NCBI GenBank assembly: GCA_002432095.1
Contig: DJFQ01000247.1
Span: forward strand, 11,909-30,379
DNA length: 18,471 nucleotides
Direction: 5' to 3'
Source: Marinagarivorans sp. UBA5868
Lineage (GTDB): Bacteria > Pseudomonadota > Gammaproteobacteria > Pseudomonadales > Cellvibrionaceae
In this document: in pieces, positions 7,670-14,756 of the stretch
Position numbering within the stretch: position 1 is the first letter of the stretch
How the letters are laid out: every line of letters starts with the position of its first letter
Translations under genes and position numbers: made by a program
The notes under the pieces: generated by a model
Database searches by the model: none
What the model saw: only the letters and a program-made list of their open reading frames with translations
What the model was told of the DNA's origin: nothing

Positions 7670-9619
7670 TCAGATTTTTTGCAGGACCACATCTAATTCC
7701 TGAAAATCAATGGGTTTGGTCAAGTGATTATCGAAACCGGCATCCTTCGCCAATTGTTTGTCTTTATCTTGCCCCCAACCCGTTGCAGCGATGAGGAATA
7801 TTTTTTTACCCCATGCTTGCCCACGAATACGCCGCGCGACTTCGTAGCCATTGATATCGGGAAGACCTATATCCAGCAACATGACATCGGGCGAAAACTC
7901 TTCTGCGAGCGTAAACCCGGTTGTTCCATCGTTAGCTGTACGTGTTACGTGACCGCTCATTCCCAAAAGCAACGCGAGGCTATCCGCTGCATCAATATTA
8001 TCGTCGACAACCAAAATACGTTTAGCACTGGTAACCGCGTCGACTTTATTCTCGAAGGGTTGTGTTGTTTCCATTGACGAGGTCGCAATCGGCAAACGAA
8101 CAGTGAATTCACTGCCTCTTCCGTCGCCCTCGCTACGCGCAACAATCGTTCCCCCGTGTAACTCCACTAATCCACGCACCAGGGAAAGCCCGATACCCAA
8201 ACCGCCTTGTGAGCGTTCAAGTGCTGGCGTGAGCTGAGAAAACATATTGAAGATGTTCGATAGCTGTTCCGGCGGAATTCCGATACCCGAGTCAGCTACG
8301 CATATAACGGCGTCTTCTCCGTCCTGAAATGCTTTTAACGAAATAGTGCCGCCCTCCGGGGTATACTTCACGGCATTCGTTAATAAATTGGAAATGATTT
8401 GAATAACACGTGTTGAGTCTGCATCAATAATAAGTGGCTCAGCAGGATTTTCCACACTGAAAATATGTCTGGATTCTTTCATTAACGCATGGGATGCCTC
8501 AACGGCGTGCTGGATGATATCGGCGAGGTTGATGTGCTGTTTGCGAAGCTCCAGGCGCCCCTGGGATATACGCGAAGCCTCCATGAGATCATCAACGAGG
8601 TGCGTCATTTGCAACACATGGCGTTCAATGATACTCCGCGACCATTGCACGAAAGGATCCTTAGCCTCCTTGACGCGCATAATTTCCAGAACGTTACGCA
8701 CAGGGGCTAAAGGATTACGAAGCTCATGAGCAAGGGTGGCTAAAAACTCGTCTTTGCGGCGATCTGAAATGGATAATTGAAGGTTTAAATCGCGCAGCTT
8801 TTCTTCCGTCTGTTTGCGTTCAGAAATATCAATCACAATACCGAAAACGGAAAGCGCCTCACCAGCTTCGGAATAGGCCGCATGACCGCGACCTTCCATC
8901 GTCAGCCAGTTTCCGGTTGCATGTTGCAACCGAAATTGAACGCTGTAATCCGACTTCAGTTGGATTGCGTTTTGAATTTCAGCAACAACTGACAATCGAT
9001 CATCAGCGTGTATTAAGTGATAGAAAGCTTCCGAGGTACTTCCGAACGCTTCCGCAGTGAAGCCGGTCAGTTGTTCCAGTTCCTGGCTCCACCAGACATG
9101 TCCGGAATTCAAGTTCTCCGACCACACGCCCATTCGCGCACTTTGAATCGCGACACTTAATAAATCGCGGCTTTCTTGCAGTTCCTTTTTGGTTTCACGT
9201 AACGAGGCGAGTGAGCTTTCAGCGTGCTTGCGGGCATGCAGTAGCTCCCGCTCATAATTTTTCCTGTCGGTTGCAACAAAAAAGGCCAACTGGTCAAAGT
9301 GCTTATCGCCATGTTTTTGACGAATCGCATTGATCAACATAGGCAATGCTTTACCGTCGCGACCAATCAATTCCATTTGTACTTCTGCCACAGAACCTTG
9401 CATCTGGAGCAACGGCGCCCAATGTGTGTGGTGAAAAAATCGTCCTCCGACGGTAAACAAATCCTGTATTCGCTTTTTTCCGATCAGTTCGCTGACATCA
9501 AACCCGAGCCATTTGCAAAACGTTGCATTAGCCCGGCAAATCATTCCATTAGTCTCTGTTGTCACCAAGCCGCAGGCTGCAAATTCAAAAGACGATGGAA
9601 TGTCGGGAATAGTATCCAT
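7670..9619 (-). CDS. PAS-PAS hybrid sensor histidine kinase with C-terminal receiver, RsbQ-partner type
   Basis: This is a 649-residue cytoplasmic kinase with no membrane segment. Order: PAS domain (about 10-115), coiled linker (about 118-155), second PAS/PAC (about 155-270), HisKA with phospho-accepting His298 in LAHELRNP, HATPase with Asn415 (NLLTNAVKYT), Asp443 (DSGIGIPP) and a GGLGIGLSL loop (472-480), then a receiver domain (about 534-649) with acidic pair Asp539/540, phospho-acceptor Asp583 (LLDIGLPD) and Lys635 (TKP). The first PAS, with NATFCKWLGF, resembles the PAS that partners RsbQ-type hydrolases. The gene starts 12 bp after the rsbQ-like stop with no clear Shine-Dalgarno, suggesting translational coupling. 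Expected reaction: ATP-dependent autophosphorylation and transfer to its own receiver. No DNA-binding output is encoded nearby, so an unlinked HPt or response regulator is likely. The downstream target is unknown. Confidence 0.93.
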   Translation of the reverse strand: MDTIPDIPSSFEFAACGLVTTETNGMICRANATFCKWLGFDVSELIGKKRIQDLFTVGGRFFHHTHWAPLLQMQGSVAEVQMELIGRDGKALPMLINAIRQKHGDKHFDQLAFFVATDRKNYERELLHARKHAESSLASLRETKKELQESRDLLSVAIQSARMGVWSENLNSGHVWWSQELEQLTGFTAEAFGSTSEAFYHLIHADDRLSVVAEIQNAIQLKSDYSVQFRLQHATGNWLTMEGRGHAAYSEAGEALSVFGIVIDISERKQTEEKLRDLNLQLSISDRRKDEFLATLAHELRNPLAPVRNVLEIMRVKEAKDPFVQWSRSIIERHVLQMTHLVDDLMEASRISQGRLELRKQHINLADIIQHAVEASHALMKESRHIFSVENPAEPLIIDADSTRVIQIISNLLTNAVKYTPEGGTISLKAFQDGEDAVICVADSGIGIPPEQLSNIFNMFSQLTPALERSQGGLGIGLSLVRGLVELHGGTIVARSEGDGRGSEFTVRLPIATSSMETTQPFENKVDAVTSAKRILVVDDNIDAADSLALLLGMSGHVTRTANDGTTGFTLAEEFSPDVMLLDIGLPDINGYEVARRIRGQAWGKKIFLIAATGWGQDKDKQLAKDAGFDNHLTKPIDFQELDVVLQKI

Positions 9620-9631
9620 AGCGTGAACATC

Positions 9632-10435
9632 TTAAAAAGATTTTCTTTGTAAATAACTTTCGATCGCTTCGGTGCTCGCACAAGGTGCGCTAAGGTGCGG
9701 ACAATGACCAACGTTATCGATAATACACATCTCGGCATCAGGCATTGCTTCTTGCATGTACTCGCCAACACTACAGGGCGCAATAAAATCGTCGCTGCAT
9801 TGCAGAATCAATGCGGGTGTCCTGGATTTTGGCAGCGCATCCCGGTGGTCGGATAAAAACGTTACTCGCGCAAAATGCTTAGCGATTTCCGGGTCTGTTC
9901 GACAAAAACTGTTCGTCAGTTCCTCCGCCAGCTCCGGTTGATCGGGCGCGCCCATAATTGCGGGAGCCATGGTGCTTGACCACCCCAGATAATTACTGTC
10001 TATCGTGTCACACAGCTCTTCGACATCGGCACGCGAAAAGCCACCAATGTAGTCCCCGTCATTAATGTAACAAGGAGAAGGACCCACCATAATTTGACAC
10101 TTGAATTTTTCGGGAGCGGCTACAGCGGCGAGCAAGCCGATAACCGCACTGACAGAATGACCAACAAACACAACAGGCGAGTCTGTTACTTCATCAATGA
10201 TTTCTATCAGGTCATCGGCGTAGCCTTGCAATGATCCATATTTTTGAAAATCGTATGCTGACAGGTCTGACTTTCCGCTACCGACCAAATCAAACAAAAC
10301 AACTTTGTAACGATCCTGAAACGATGGAGCAAGATATCGCCACATCGTTTGGTCGCAACCGAAACCATGAGCAAACACAATTGCTGTCGATCCCTTACCA
10401 TGAACGTGAATATTATTGCGCAGATGGATACTCAT
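9632..10435 (-). CDS. rsbQ: RsbQ-like alpha/beta hydrolase (signal receptor)
   Basis: This 267-residue protein has the usual length of RsbQ and of plant KAI2/D14. It keeps RsbQ landmarks: FAHGFGCDQTMW, FDLVGSGKSDL, FVGHSVSA, MVGPSPCYIND, LQCSDDFIAP and NVGHCPHLS. The catalytic triad is Ser94, Asp216 (second Asp of SDD) and His244. In Bacillus, RsbQ works with the PAS domain of phosphatase RsbP in the energy-stress branch of SigB control. In other bacteria the same hydrolase/PAS pair is joined to other outputs, including kinases. Here the partner is the PAS-led hybrid kinase 12 bp downstream. It probably binds or hydrolyses a small hydrophobic ligand and passes the state to PAS1; the ligand is unknown. 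The ATG at 10435 follows AGAGATAA, an acceptable ribosome-binding site. Nothing is truncated. Confidence 0.95.
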   Translation of the reverse strand: MSIHLRNNIHVHGKGSTAIVFAHGFGCDQTMWRYLAPSFQDRYKVVLFDLVGSGKSDLSAYDFQKYGSLQGYADDLIEIIDEVTDSPVVFVGHSVSAVIGLLAAVAAPEKFKCQIMVGPSPCYINDGDYIGGFSRADVEELCDTIDSNYLGWSSTMAPAIMGAPDQPELAEELTNSFCRTDPEIAKHFARVTFLSDHRDALPKSRTPALILQCSDDFIAPCSVGEYMQEAMPDAEMCIIDNVGHCPHLSAPCASTEAIESYLQRKSF

Positions 10436-10770
10436 AATTTATCTCTGGATGGTTACTGCTTTATCTCAGTGAGATTACTTGATGACTATAAAAACGAGGA
10501 CAATAGGCGGGGCATATTGTATTTGAAGTAGGGACACGCCAGTTAGGTATTAAACCCTTTTGTTATACAGGTTGGAACAATGTTCTGCAAATCTATTCTG
10601 CCATCTGATAAGAACATGGCTAATCATGCGACACAACATGAACAGTAAGGCGCCACCACCTCTATTTACCCATCTGGCTCTACATGTAGATTCCAAAAAA
10701 ATTCAGACCTATATCACCCTCATGAAGCGACTTAACTAGCTGGTTTTCCAGGCCAACAGAGAGGTGAAAT
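10436..10770. other. Divergent intergenic region between rsbQ and the accessory module
   Basis: This 335-bp AT-rich gap separates leftward rsbQ from the rightward accessory genes and should contain the promoters of both. I see no tRNA gene and no clear inverted-repeat ends. A 37-codon open frame (10626-10739) lies just before the accessory genes. The left limit of the putative island probably falls in or near this gap. Confidence 0.5.
10626..10739 (+). CDS. Short open frame (37 aa), possibly a gene remnant
   Basis: ATG to TAG encodes a peptide containing PPLFTHLALHVDSKKIQTYI. The FTHLALHV pattern is reminiscent of the first strand of glyoxalase/VOC proteins, but the frame stops soon after and the similarity is weak. 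No good ribosome-binding site is seen. If it is a VOC fragment it would mark the point where an element interrupted a gene; chance is equally possible. Confidence 0.18.
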   Translation: MRHNMNSKAPPPLFTHLALHVDSKKIQTYITLMKRLN

Positions 10771-11070
10771 ATGAGCCCTGAATGTCCCCGTTGCCATTCA
10801 CCACACATTAAAATGCTGAATTACGGAAAAAACATAGGTGGAATGATCGGTGCCATGGGCAGCTTTCTATTCTGCTTGCAAACAGGCACACCCCGAAGCC
10901 TCCTTATCGCTGCCCCAGTGGAAGCCTTACCCGTATTGCTCCGTCACATGGCCATCGGCTACGCAGTAGGTGCCGCAGTCGGAAACGTCATCGACACAGA
11001 AATTTTTGATAGCTGTAAATGCCTAACCTGCGGGCATTCCTTTAGTCCGGCATCAACCAACCGCCTTTAA
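10771..11070 (+). CDS. Small zinc-ribbon protein with glycine-rich hydrophobic core
   Basis: The protein has 99 residues. Two CxxC knuckles frame it: Cys5/Cys8 (CPRC) at the N-terminus and Cys84/Cys87 (CLTC) near the C-terminus, a split zinc ribbon. Between them are two small-residue-rich hydrophobic stretches, GGMIGAMGSFLF and GYAVGAAVGNVI, resembling glycine-zipper membrane segments. The ATG is preceded by AGAGAGGTGAAAT, a good Shine-Dalgarno. A strong terminator follows immediately, so it is its own transcription unit, upstream of the radC-like gene. Function unknown; a metal-binding, membrane-associated role is inference. Confidence 0.8.
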   Translation: MSPECPRCHSPHIKMLNYGKNIGGMIGAMGSFLFCLQTGTPRSLLIAAPVEALPVLLRHMAIGYAVGAAVGNVIDTEIFDSCKCLTCGHSFSPASTNRL

Positions 11071-11096
11071 ACAATCAACCAAAAAATTACATTGAT

Positions 11097-11137
11097 AACG
11101 GGCCTGCTGTCGCTGGATAGCAGGCCCGTTGTTTTTT
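11097..11137 (+). terminator. Strong intrinsic terminator
   Basis: A near-perfect stem (AACGGGCCTGCT pairing with AGCAGGCCCGTT, extended by three more pairs including one G-U) closes a GCTG tetraloop and is followed by GTTTTTT. It ends the zinc-ribbon gene. The radC-like ATG begins only about 17 bp past the T-run, so that gene depends either on read-through or on a promoter inside this small space. Confidence 0.93.
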
Positions 11138-11153
11138 GTACGGAGAAAACACC

Positions 11154-11666
11154 ATGAAACGATCCGTGGAAAAAATCTGCACCCACTCCAATGAAGTCAC
11201 CACGACAGATGTCATCCCTTCGATATCCGATACCCAGATTCTTTACTGGGCGGAGCGCATACTCAAACAGCGCTTCGAGCGCAGTAATTACCTCACCAGT
11301 CCCGATGCCACGCGGGATTTCCTAAGACTGACCTTTGCCGATGACCACCGGGAATTGTTTGCGATGATCCTTCTGGACAACCAGCACGGCGTACTCGGCT
11401 ATGAGATTTTATTCCTCGGGACCATTGATGGCGCCCCCGTTTATCCGAGGGAGGTGGTCAAGACGGTGCTTGACTACAACGCGGCGGCGGTGATCTTTAC
11501 GCACAACCACCCCAGCGGCGTCGCCGAGCCAAGCCAGGCTGACAGGACGATCACGGTGCGGCTTACCCGTTCGTTAGAGAGCATTGATGTAAAGGTCCTT
11601 GATCACCTGGTCATTGGCGGTGCCGACATCGTGAGCTTCGCCGAACGGGGGTTATTAGACGGGTAA
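11154..11666 (+). CDS. RadC-family JAB/MPN metalloprotein, short accessory form
   Basis: This is a 170-residue protein with the RadC JAMM signature: HNHPSG (His117, His119, Ser121) followed by PSQAD (Asp130), with an upstream Glu in HRELFAMILLD. It lacks the N-terminal helix-hairpin-helix part of chromosomal RadC (about 220 residues), matching the short RadC-like proteins common on integrative elements and prophages. The biochemical role of these proteins is unsettled; zinc-dependent hydrolase chemistry is only implied by the fold. I start at ATG 11154, preceded by CGGAG, rather than the in-frame TTG at 11136, which lies inside the terminator T-run. A tyrosine recombinase follows 153 bp downstream on the same strand. 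Confidence 0.92.
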   Translation: MKRSVEKICTHSNEVTTTDVIPSISDTQILYWAERILKQRFERSNYLTSPDATRDFLRLTFADDHRELFAMILLDNQHGVLGYEILFLGTIDGAPVYPREVVKTVLDYNAAAVIFTHNHPSGVAEPSQADRTITVRLTRSLESIDVKVLDHLVIGGADIVSFAERGLLDG

Positions 11667-11819
11667 GACGCCTGGGCAAGCATCCGCTTTACTCTGTTTA
11701 ATGTGTATTAACCCGTTTAACCGCCCTGCTCCACTGCAAACACCCTCCCCCCACCGCCACCAACTGCAGAGCCCCTCTGCGATAAACCCATTTCACGAAC
11801 CCTTTTTTCGGAGGCTTCT

Positions 11820-12800
11820 ATGGCTATTGAAACCGCGAGCCCCCGTGCTCGTCACCGGGCCTCACGACTCACGACTGCAATGCAAAAAGGAAGTAAACAC
11901 AACTCAACCACCTTATCGCCCTACCAGGTTTACCTGAGCAGTCTCGCGCCTACAGGCCGCAAGGCGATGGAGACGCTGCTGCATCAATGCGTCTCCATCT
12001 TCGCTCCCCAGCAGACTCCGGCACAGTACAACTGGTGTCAGTTGAACTTCGGCTGCTTACACACCGTACGGTCGACCTTGATGGAGTGCGAATATGCGGT
12101 GAATACCATCAACATGGCGTTGGCGGCCCTGCGCGGTGTGGCGAAAGCCGCGTTTAACCTCGGTCAACTGGATGCCGACAACATCCTGCGCATCAATGCG
12201 GTAAAACCGGTAAAAGGGAATGCGATACGGACCGGACGTCGTTTAAGCCAGGAAGAGATACAACACCTGCTGGCGATGTGCCGCACCTTGGACTGCGCCG
12301 CCCGGCGCGCCCGAGAAACAGCCATCCTGTTGGTGGCACTGGGAGCCGGGCTTCGATGCTTTGAGTTGTGTGCACTCCGCTTCGAGGATGTTGACCTGGA
12401 GCAAGGCCTCGTGTCAGTTGAGCAAGGTAAAGGCAGGAAGTGTCGTCAGATCTATGTGGCCAAGGATGTTATCGAAGCCTTAAAAAGATGGCTGGAGCAC
12501 CGTGGTTTCCAACGGGGCCCTCTGTTCAACCGCCTCTTAAGAAATGGGAAGGTATCGTCAAAGCCTTTATCACTCAGCGGCGTTGCGTATGTGCTGAATG
12601 AAGTCCAGAAGCGCAGTGCCATCCCAGACTTTACGCCACACGACCTGCGCAGGACGTTTATTACCCGACTGCTGGAGAGTGGTGTAGACCTGAATACCGT
12701 GCGGCAGTTGGCGGGCCACAGTGATGTGAATACCACGGTCAGGTACGATAAGCGGGATATGGAGTGGCAGAGAAAGGCGTCTCAAGGAATAAGGTTTTAA
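11820..12800 (+). CDS. Tyrosine recombinase / phage-type integrase
   Basis: This 326-residue site-specific recombinase has an N-terminal core-binding domain (about 30-125, helical, with ATG preceded by CGGAGG) and a catalytic domain (about 140-320). All catalytic residues are visible: Arg179 (GAGLRCFELCALR), Lys204 (GKGRKCRQI), His274 and Arg277 (HDLRRTF), His300 (LAGHSDVNTT) and nucleophile Tyr309. It would break and rejoin DNA through a 3'-phosphotyrosine intermediate. The features are XerC/D-like; I do not see the extra segment typical of integron IntI proteins. No excisionase gene is recognisable nearby, and I could not identify att repeats. With the RadC-like gene it suggests an integrative element. 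A 6-bp hairpin (GCAGAG/CTCTGC, 11766-11780) lies just upstream. Confidence 0.93.
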   Translation: MAIETASPRARHRASRLTTAMQKGSKHNSTTLSPYQVYLSSLAPTGRKAMETLLHQCVSIFAPQQTPAQYNWCQLNFGCLHTVRSTLMECEYAVNTINMALAALRGVAKAAFNLGQLDADNILRINAVKPVKGNAIRTGRRLSQEEIQHLLAMCRTLDCAARRARETAILLVALGAGLRCFELCALRFEDVDLEQGLVSVEQGKGRKCRQIYVAKDVIEALKRWLEHRGFQRGPLFNRLLRNGKVSSKPLSLSGVAYVLNEVQKRSAIPDFTPHDLRRTFITRLLESGVDLNTVRQLAGHSDVNTTVRYDKRDMEWQRKASQGIRF

Positions 12801-12889
12801 TGGGCGACAAGGTGAAACGTTGTATCAGGATAATCTTGCTTACTAGACGTAATGGAGGACTACTGCCCCATAGCCCTCACAAAAGGACT

Positions 12890-13189
12890 TTATGCTTTTT
12901 CGCTCAGGGAAATAACATAACCCTTCGCAAACTTCTTATGCACATTAAACCAATAATCGTGTACCTGCTTGTCTTTGCTCCTGATAGCCCTGTTTAAGCT
13001 GAGCAGTTCGAGCGGTTCGCGATTTAGAAGTTTGGCCACCTCGAAGCACTTGGCCTCCCCCATGTAAGTGCCACTCCTGATCTGACTGATATGTGCCCGT
13101 GAAATCTTGAGGAACCTGGCGAGATCGGAATCCCTCTCTAAACCTTTGACCTTTTTGAGCTCATCTAAATATTGAGACAAGGAATGCAT
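12890..13189 (-). CDS. XRE-type HTH regulator with DUF3693-like features (phage-type repressor)
   Basis: This is a 99-residue protein. Residues about 18-45 form a helix-turn-helix (DSDLARFLKISRAHISQIRS), preceded by the LDELKKVKGL pattern and followed by CFEVAKLLNREPLELLSLN. This arrangement is that of the small regulators classed as XRE/DUF3693 in filamentous phages and related elements. The C-terminal tail (KKFAKGYVIS) is basic with no recognised domain. It is tail-to-tail with the recombinase gene and divergent from the cargo genes. Three GCTAAGTAA sites in the divergent region are candidate operators. The ribosome-binding site is weak (TAGG close to ATG). Repression of the rightward cargo promoter is inference. 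Confidence 0.82.
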   Translation of the reverse strand: MHSLSQYLDELKKVKGLERDSDLARFLKISRAHISQIRSGTYMGEAKCFEVAKLLNREPLELLSLNRAIRSKDKQVHDYWFNVHKKFAKGYVISLSEKA

Positions 13190-13219
13190 TGCCTAAACCA
13201 CCCATGGATCATTGCAAGT

Positions 13220-13230
13220 GCTAAGTAATT
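13220..13230 (+). promoter_or_regulatory. Candidate operator 1 (GCTAAGTAATT)
   Basis: This is the first copy of the repeated element. It sits immediately upstream of the -35 box TTGACA and is bracketed by CAAG and CTTG arms. An identical 11-mer occurs at 13263 and a 9-mer core at 13482. Binding by the adjacent HTH protein is inferred. Confidence 0.55.
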
Positions 13231-13232
13231 GC

Positions 13233-13260
13233 TTGACATGAGCGGCATTGTCCGTTTATT
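13233..13260 (+). promoter_or_regulatory. Sigma-70-like promoter for the rightward cargo genes
   Basis: A perfect -35 box TTGACA (13233-13238) is followed by a 16-bp spacer and TTTATT (13255-13260, 4 of 6 consensus). The predicted start near 13267 lies inside the second GCTAAGTAATT copy, so a bound repressor would block it. The resulting leader to the GYF_2 gene would be about 300 nt. Confidence 0.5.
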
Positions 13261-13262
13261 TT

Positions 13263-13273
13263 GCTAAGTAATT
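13263..13273 (+). promoter_or_regulatory. Candidate operator 2 (GCTAAGTAATT)
   Basis: This is identical to the copy at 13220. Here it extends into an imperfect palindrome, TAAGTAATTAGTTAACTTA, overlapping the predicted transcription start of the rightward promoter. Confidence 0.55.
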
Positions 13274-13339
13274 AGTTAACTTATAACCCCCATTTCGAGA
13301 CTGAAATACCTTAAATAATTCAAATTGAATCAATTGGTT

Positions 13340-13453
13340 ATGGTGAAAAAAGATGCTGTTATCGATATCTACCATTTCAATATTTTTCTGTCGCATCAAA
13401 TGCAGAACCATTTCCTAAATAACAATATATCGATGGAAATACCGGAGAAATAA
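13340..13453 (+). CDS. Possible leader-encoded small protein (37 aa)
   Basis: An ATG-to-TAA frame encodes a peptide beginning MVKKDAVIDIYHFNIFLSHQ and ending MEIPEK. It lies downstream of the predicted rightward promoter and upstream of the GYF_2 gene, in the place of a first small gene. There is no clear ribosome-binding site and I recognise no family. Confidence 0.22.
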   Translation: MVKKDAVIDIYHFNIFLSHQMQNHFLNNNISMEIPEK

Positions 13454-13481
13454 GACTAAGCAGAACCACCTTCCCCTAGAA

Positions 13482-13490
13482 GCTAAGTAA
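13482..13490 (+). promoter_or_regulatory. Candidate operator 3 (GCTAAGTAA)
   Basis: This third copy of the core lies about 85 bp before the GYF_2 start. It merges into the palindrome GTAACCGTTAC. It is weaker evidence than the first two because only 9 bases are shared. Confidence 0.4.
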
Positions 13491-13574
13491 CCGTTACCCC
13501 ATACGGTAGCGAAAACTCACATTACCTGCCCTTCCCGATGGACGGGATAAAGGCCTAAATCTCAAAGGTAAATT

Positions 13575-14153
13575 ATGAACACACAAGAACAACCTTCAAT
13601 CCAACCCGAAGAAAAGCCCTGGTTCTACGAAAAGAACGGCCAACGCATGGGAGGTATTTCAGAGGAGAAAATTATCGAATTAATAAACAGCCAATCACTG
13701 TCTTACGGCACCGCTGTATGGCGCCAAGGCTTTCCAGAATGGATGGCCATTGAAAATACTGAATTGCGCTCACACCTCGAAAAAGTAGTGCCGCCGCCGC
13801 TGACGGGAGATAAAGTTGACAGCACGGTCGTATGGATACTGGCCTTCGCTCCAATCCTTGGGCTCGTGCTTGAATACATGGTGGCCTTCGCCATGAATTC
13901 AGGTAACGAGTATCTAGCAGAATACGCCATGCAAAACGCTGAGTTCTGGTATATCACCGTGATTCTTAATATAGCGCTGTCAATCTGGGATGAAAGCAGG
14001 CTGAAAAGCGCGGGCGTAAATACCACAGCCTTTAGAGGTTGGGTATGGCTCGTACCGGTATATCTTTTTCAAAGAGCTAAGATACTGAAGCAAAATAATG
14101 CGTACTTTATCGTTTGGATAGTGTGTTTTATTTTATCCCTCTTAAGCATTTAG
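13575..14153 (+). CDS. GYF_2 (DUF4339)-domain multi-pass membrane protein
   Basis: The protein has 192 residues. Residues 15-62 form a GYF_2-type domain, a predicted peptide-binding module: PWFYEKNGQRMGGIS, then a helix and AVWRQGFPEWMAI. A Pro-rich linker (VVPPPLTG) leads to three or four membrane segments at about 85-106, 123-138, 154-168 and 175-191. Proteins of this design are common and mostly uncharacterised in bacteria. The GYF part would face the cytoplasm if the first segment inserts N-in; this is inference. The ATG has AAAGGT upstream. It is the first well-supported gene rightward of the control region, and a hairpin terminator follows it, so it may be transcribed on its own. Confidence 0.85.
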   Translation: MNTQEQPSIQPEEKPWFYEKNGQRMGGISEEKIIELINSQSLSYGTAVWRQGFPEWMAIENTELRSHLEKVVPPPLTGDKVDSTVVWILAFAPILGLVLEYMVAFAMNSGNEYLAEYAMQNAEFWYITVILNIALSIWDESRLKSAGVNTTAFRGWVWLVPVYLFQRAKILKQNNAYFIVWIVCFILSLLSI

Positions 14154-14177
14154 CCCATCTAACTAGTATGTCATAAC

Positions 14178-14226
14178 AGCACAGGCCGGCATCGTCTATA
14201 CAGGTCGGCCTGTGCTATTACGTTTT
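14178..14226 (+). terminator. Hairpin, probable intrinsic terminator after the GYF_2 gene
   Basis: AGCACAGGCCG (14178-14188) pairs perfectly with CGGCCTGTGCT (14206-14216), extended by a G-U and a C-G pair, with a loop of about 13 nt. It is followed by ATTACGTTTT, so the U-tract is offset and weak. It is the only GC-rich stem in the surrounding AT-rich DNA. Confidence 0.6.
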
Positions 14227-14294
14227 CCTGCATTAAATGTGGGCCAACAGTAAAAATTAACATACCGATGAAAACGATAAACATGGGAGAAAAA

Positions 14295-14627
14295 ATGGTG
14301 CAAACAGAAAATAACAACGGTTTCGCTGCTTTCCTGGGTGCGCTCGTCGTTGCTGGCGGATTGCTCTACGTGAGCGGTTGGTATATGGCATGGGATGATT
14401 TTATTGCGACAAAAAAATCTCTTTATATTGGGCATGGTCTCGCGGTGGAATTCAATAATAAATACTATGGATTTATGTTTACTTCCCGTTTCTTTGACTC
14501 TCCGGTGGTTTCCTGGATTATGGGACTAATTGCAGCCTCAGCGTTCTCGGCTGGACTAAACGCTTTACTCGAAGAGAGCGAAGAAGATGATGAGGAAGAG
14601 GCCCTCCAAAAAACCGAGGATAAATAA
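14295..14627 (+). CDS. Two-TM small membrane protein with acidic tail
   Basis: The protein has 110 residues. Membrane segments lie at about 9-33 (FAAFLGALVVAGGLLYVSG) and 70-92 (VVSWIMGLIAASAFSAGLNA), separated by a loop with aromatic residues (NNKYYGFMFTSRFF). The C-terminus is strongly acidic (EESEEDDEEEALQ). ATG 14295 is preceded by GGGAGAAAAA, a better site than the in-frame ATG at 14268. I do not recognise the family. It lies between the GYF_2 and lipoprotein genes on the same strand, separated from the former by a hairpin. Confidence 0.7.
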   Translation: MVQTENNNGFAAFLGALVVAGGLLYVSGWYMAWDDFIATKKSLYIGHGLAVEFNNKYYGFMFTSRFFDSPVVSWIMGLIAASAFSAGLNALLEESEEDDEEEALQKTEDK

Positions 14628-14756
14628 ACTTCTTCTACATCCTGATAACACCAGCGACTAATAAAGCGGATATCAAACAACGAGTACACACCTTACCCGT
14701 TTATTAGCAGTCCACTAAACAATTATCAGCGTATAATTCCTGGAGCGTGATACTTA

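Larger units (their letters stand above)
13190..13574. other. Divergent control region of the cargo module
   Basis: This 385-bp AT-rich region lies between the repressor gene and the GYF_2 gene. It contains three copies of GCTAAGTAA, a sigma-70-like promoter at 13233-13260 pointing right, a 37-codon open frame (13340-13453), and a small TCCCG/CGGGA hairpin near 13535. It is the most regulation-dense stretch of the window. Confidence 0.6.

Noticed and set aside
12890..14627. Filamentous prophage, suggested by the DUF3693-like regulator.
   Set aside because: No Zot-like ATPase, coat, replication-initiator or pIII-like gene is present; only the regulator is phage-like.
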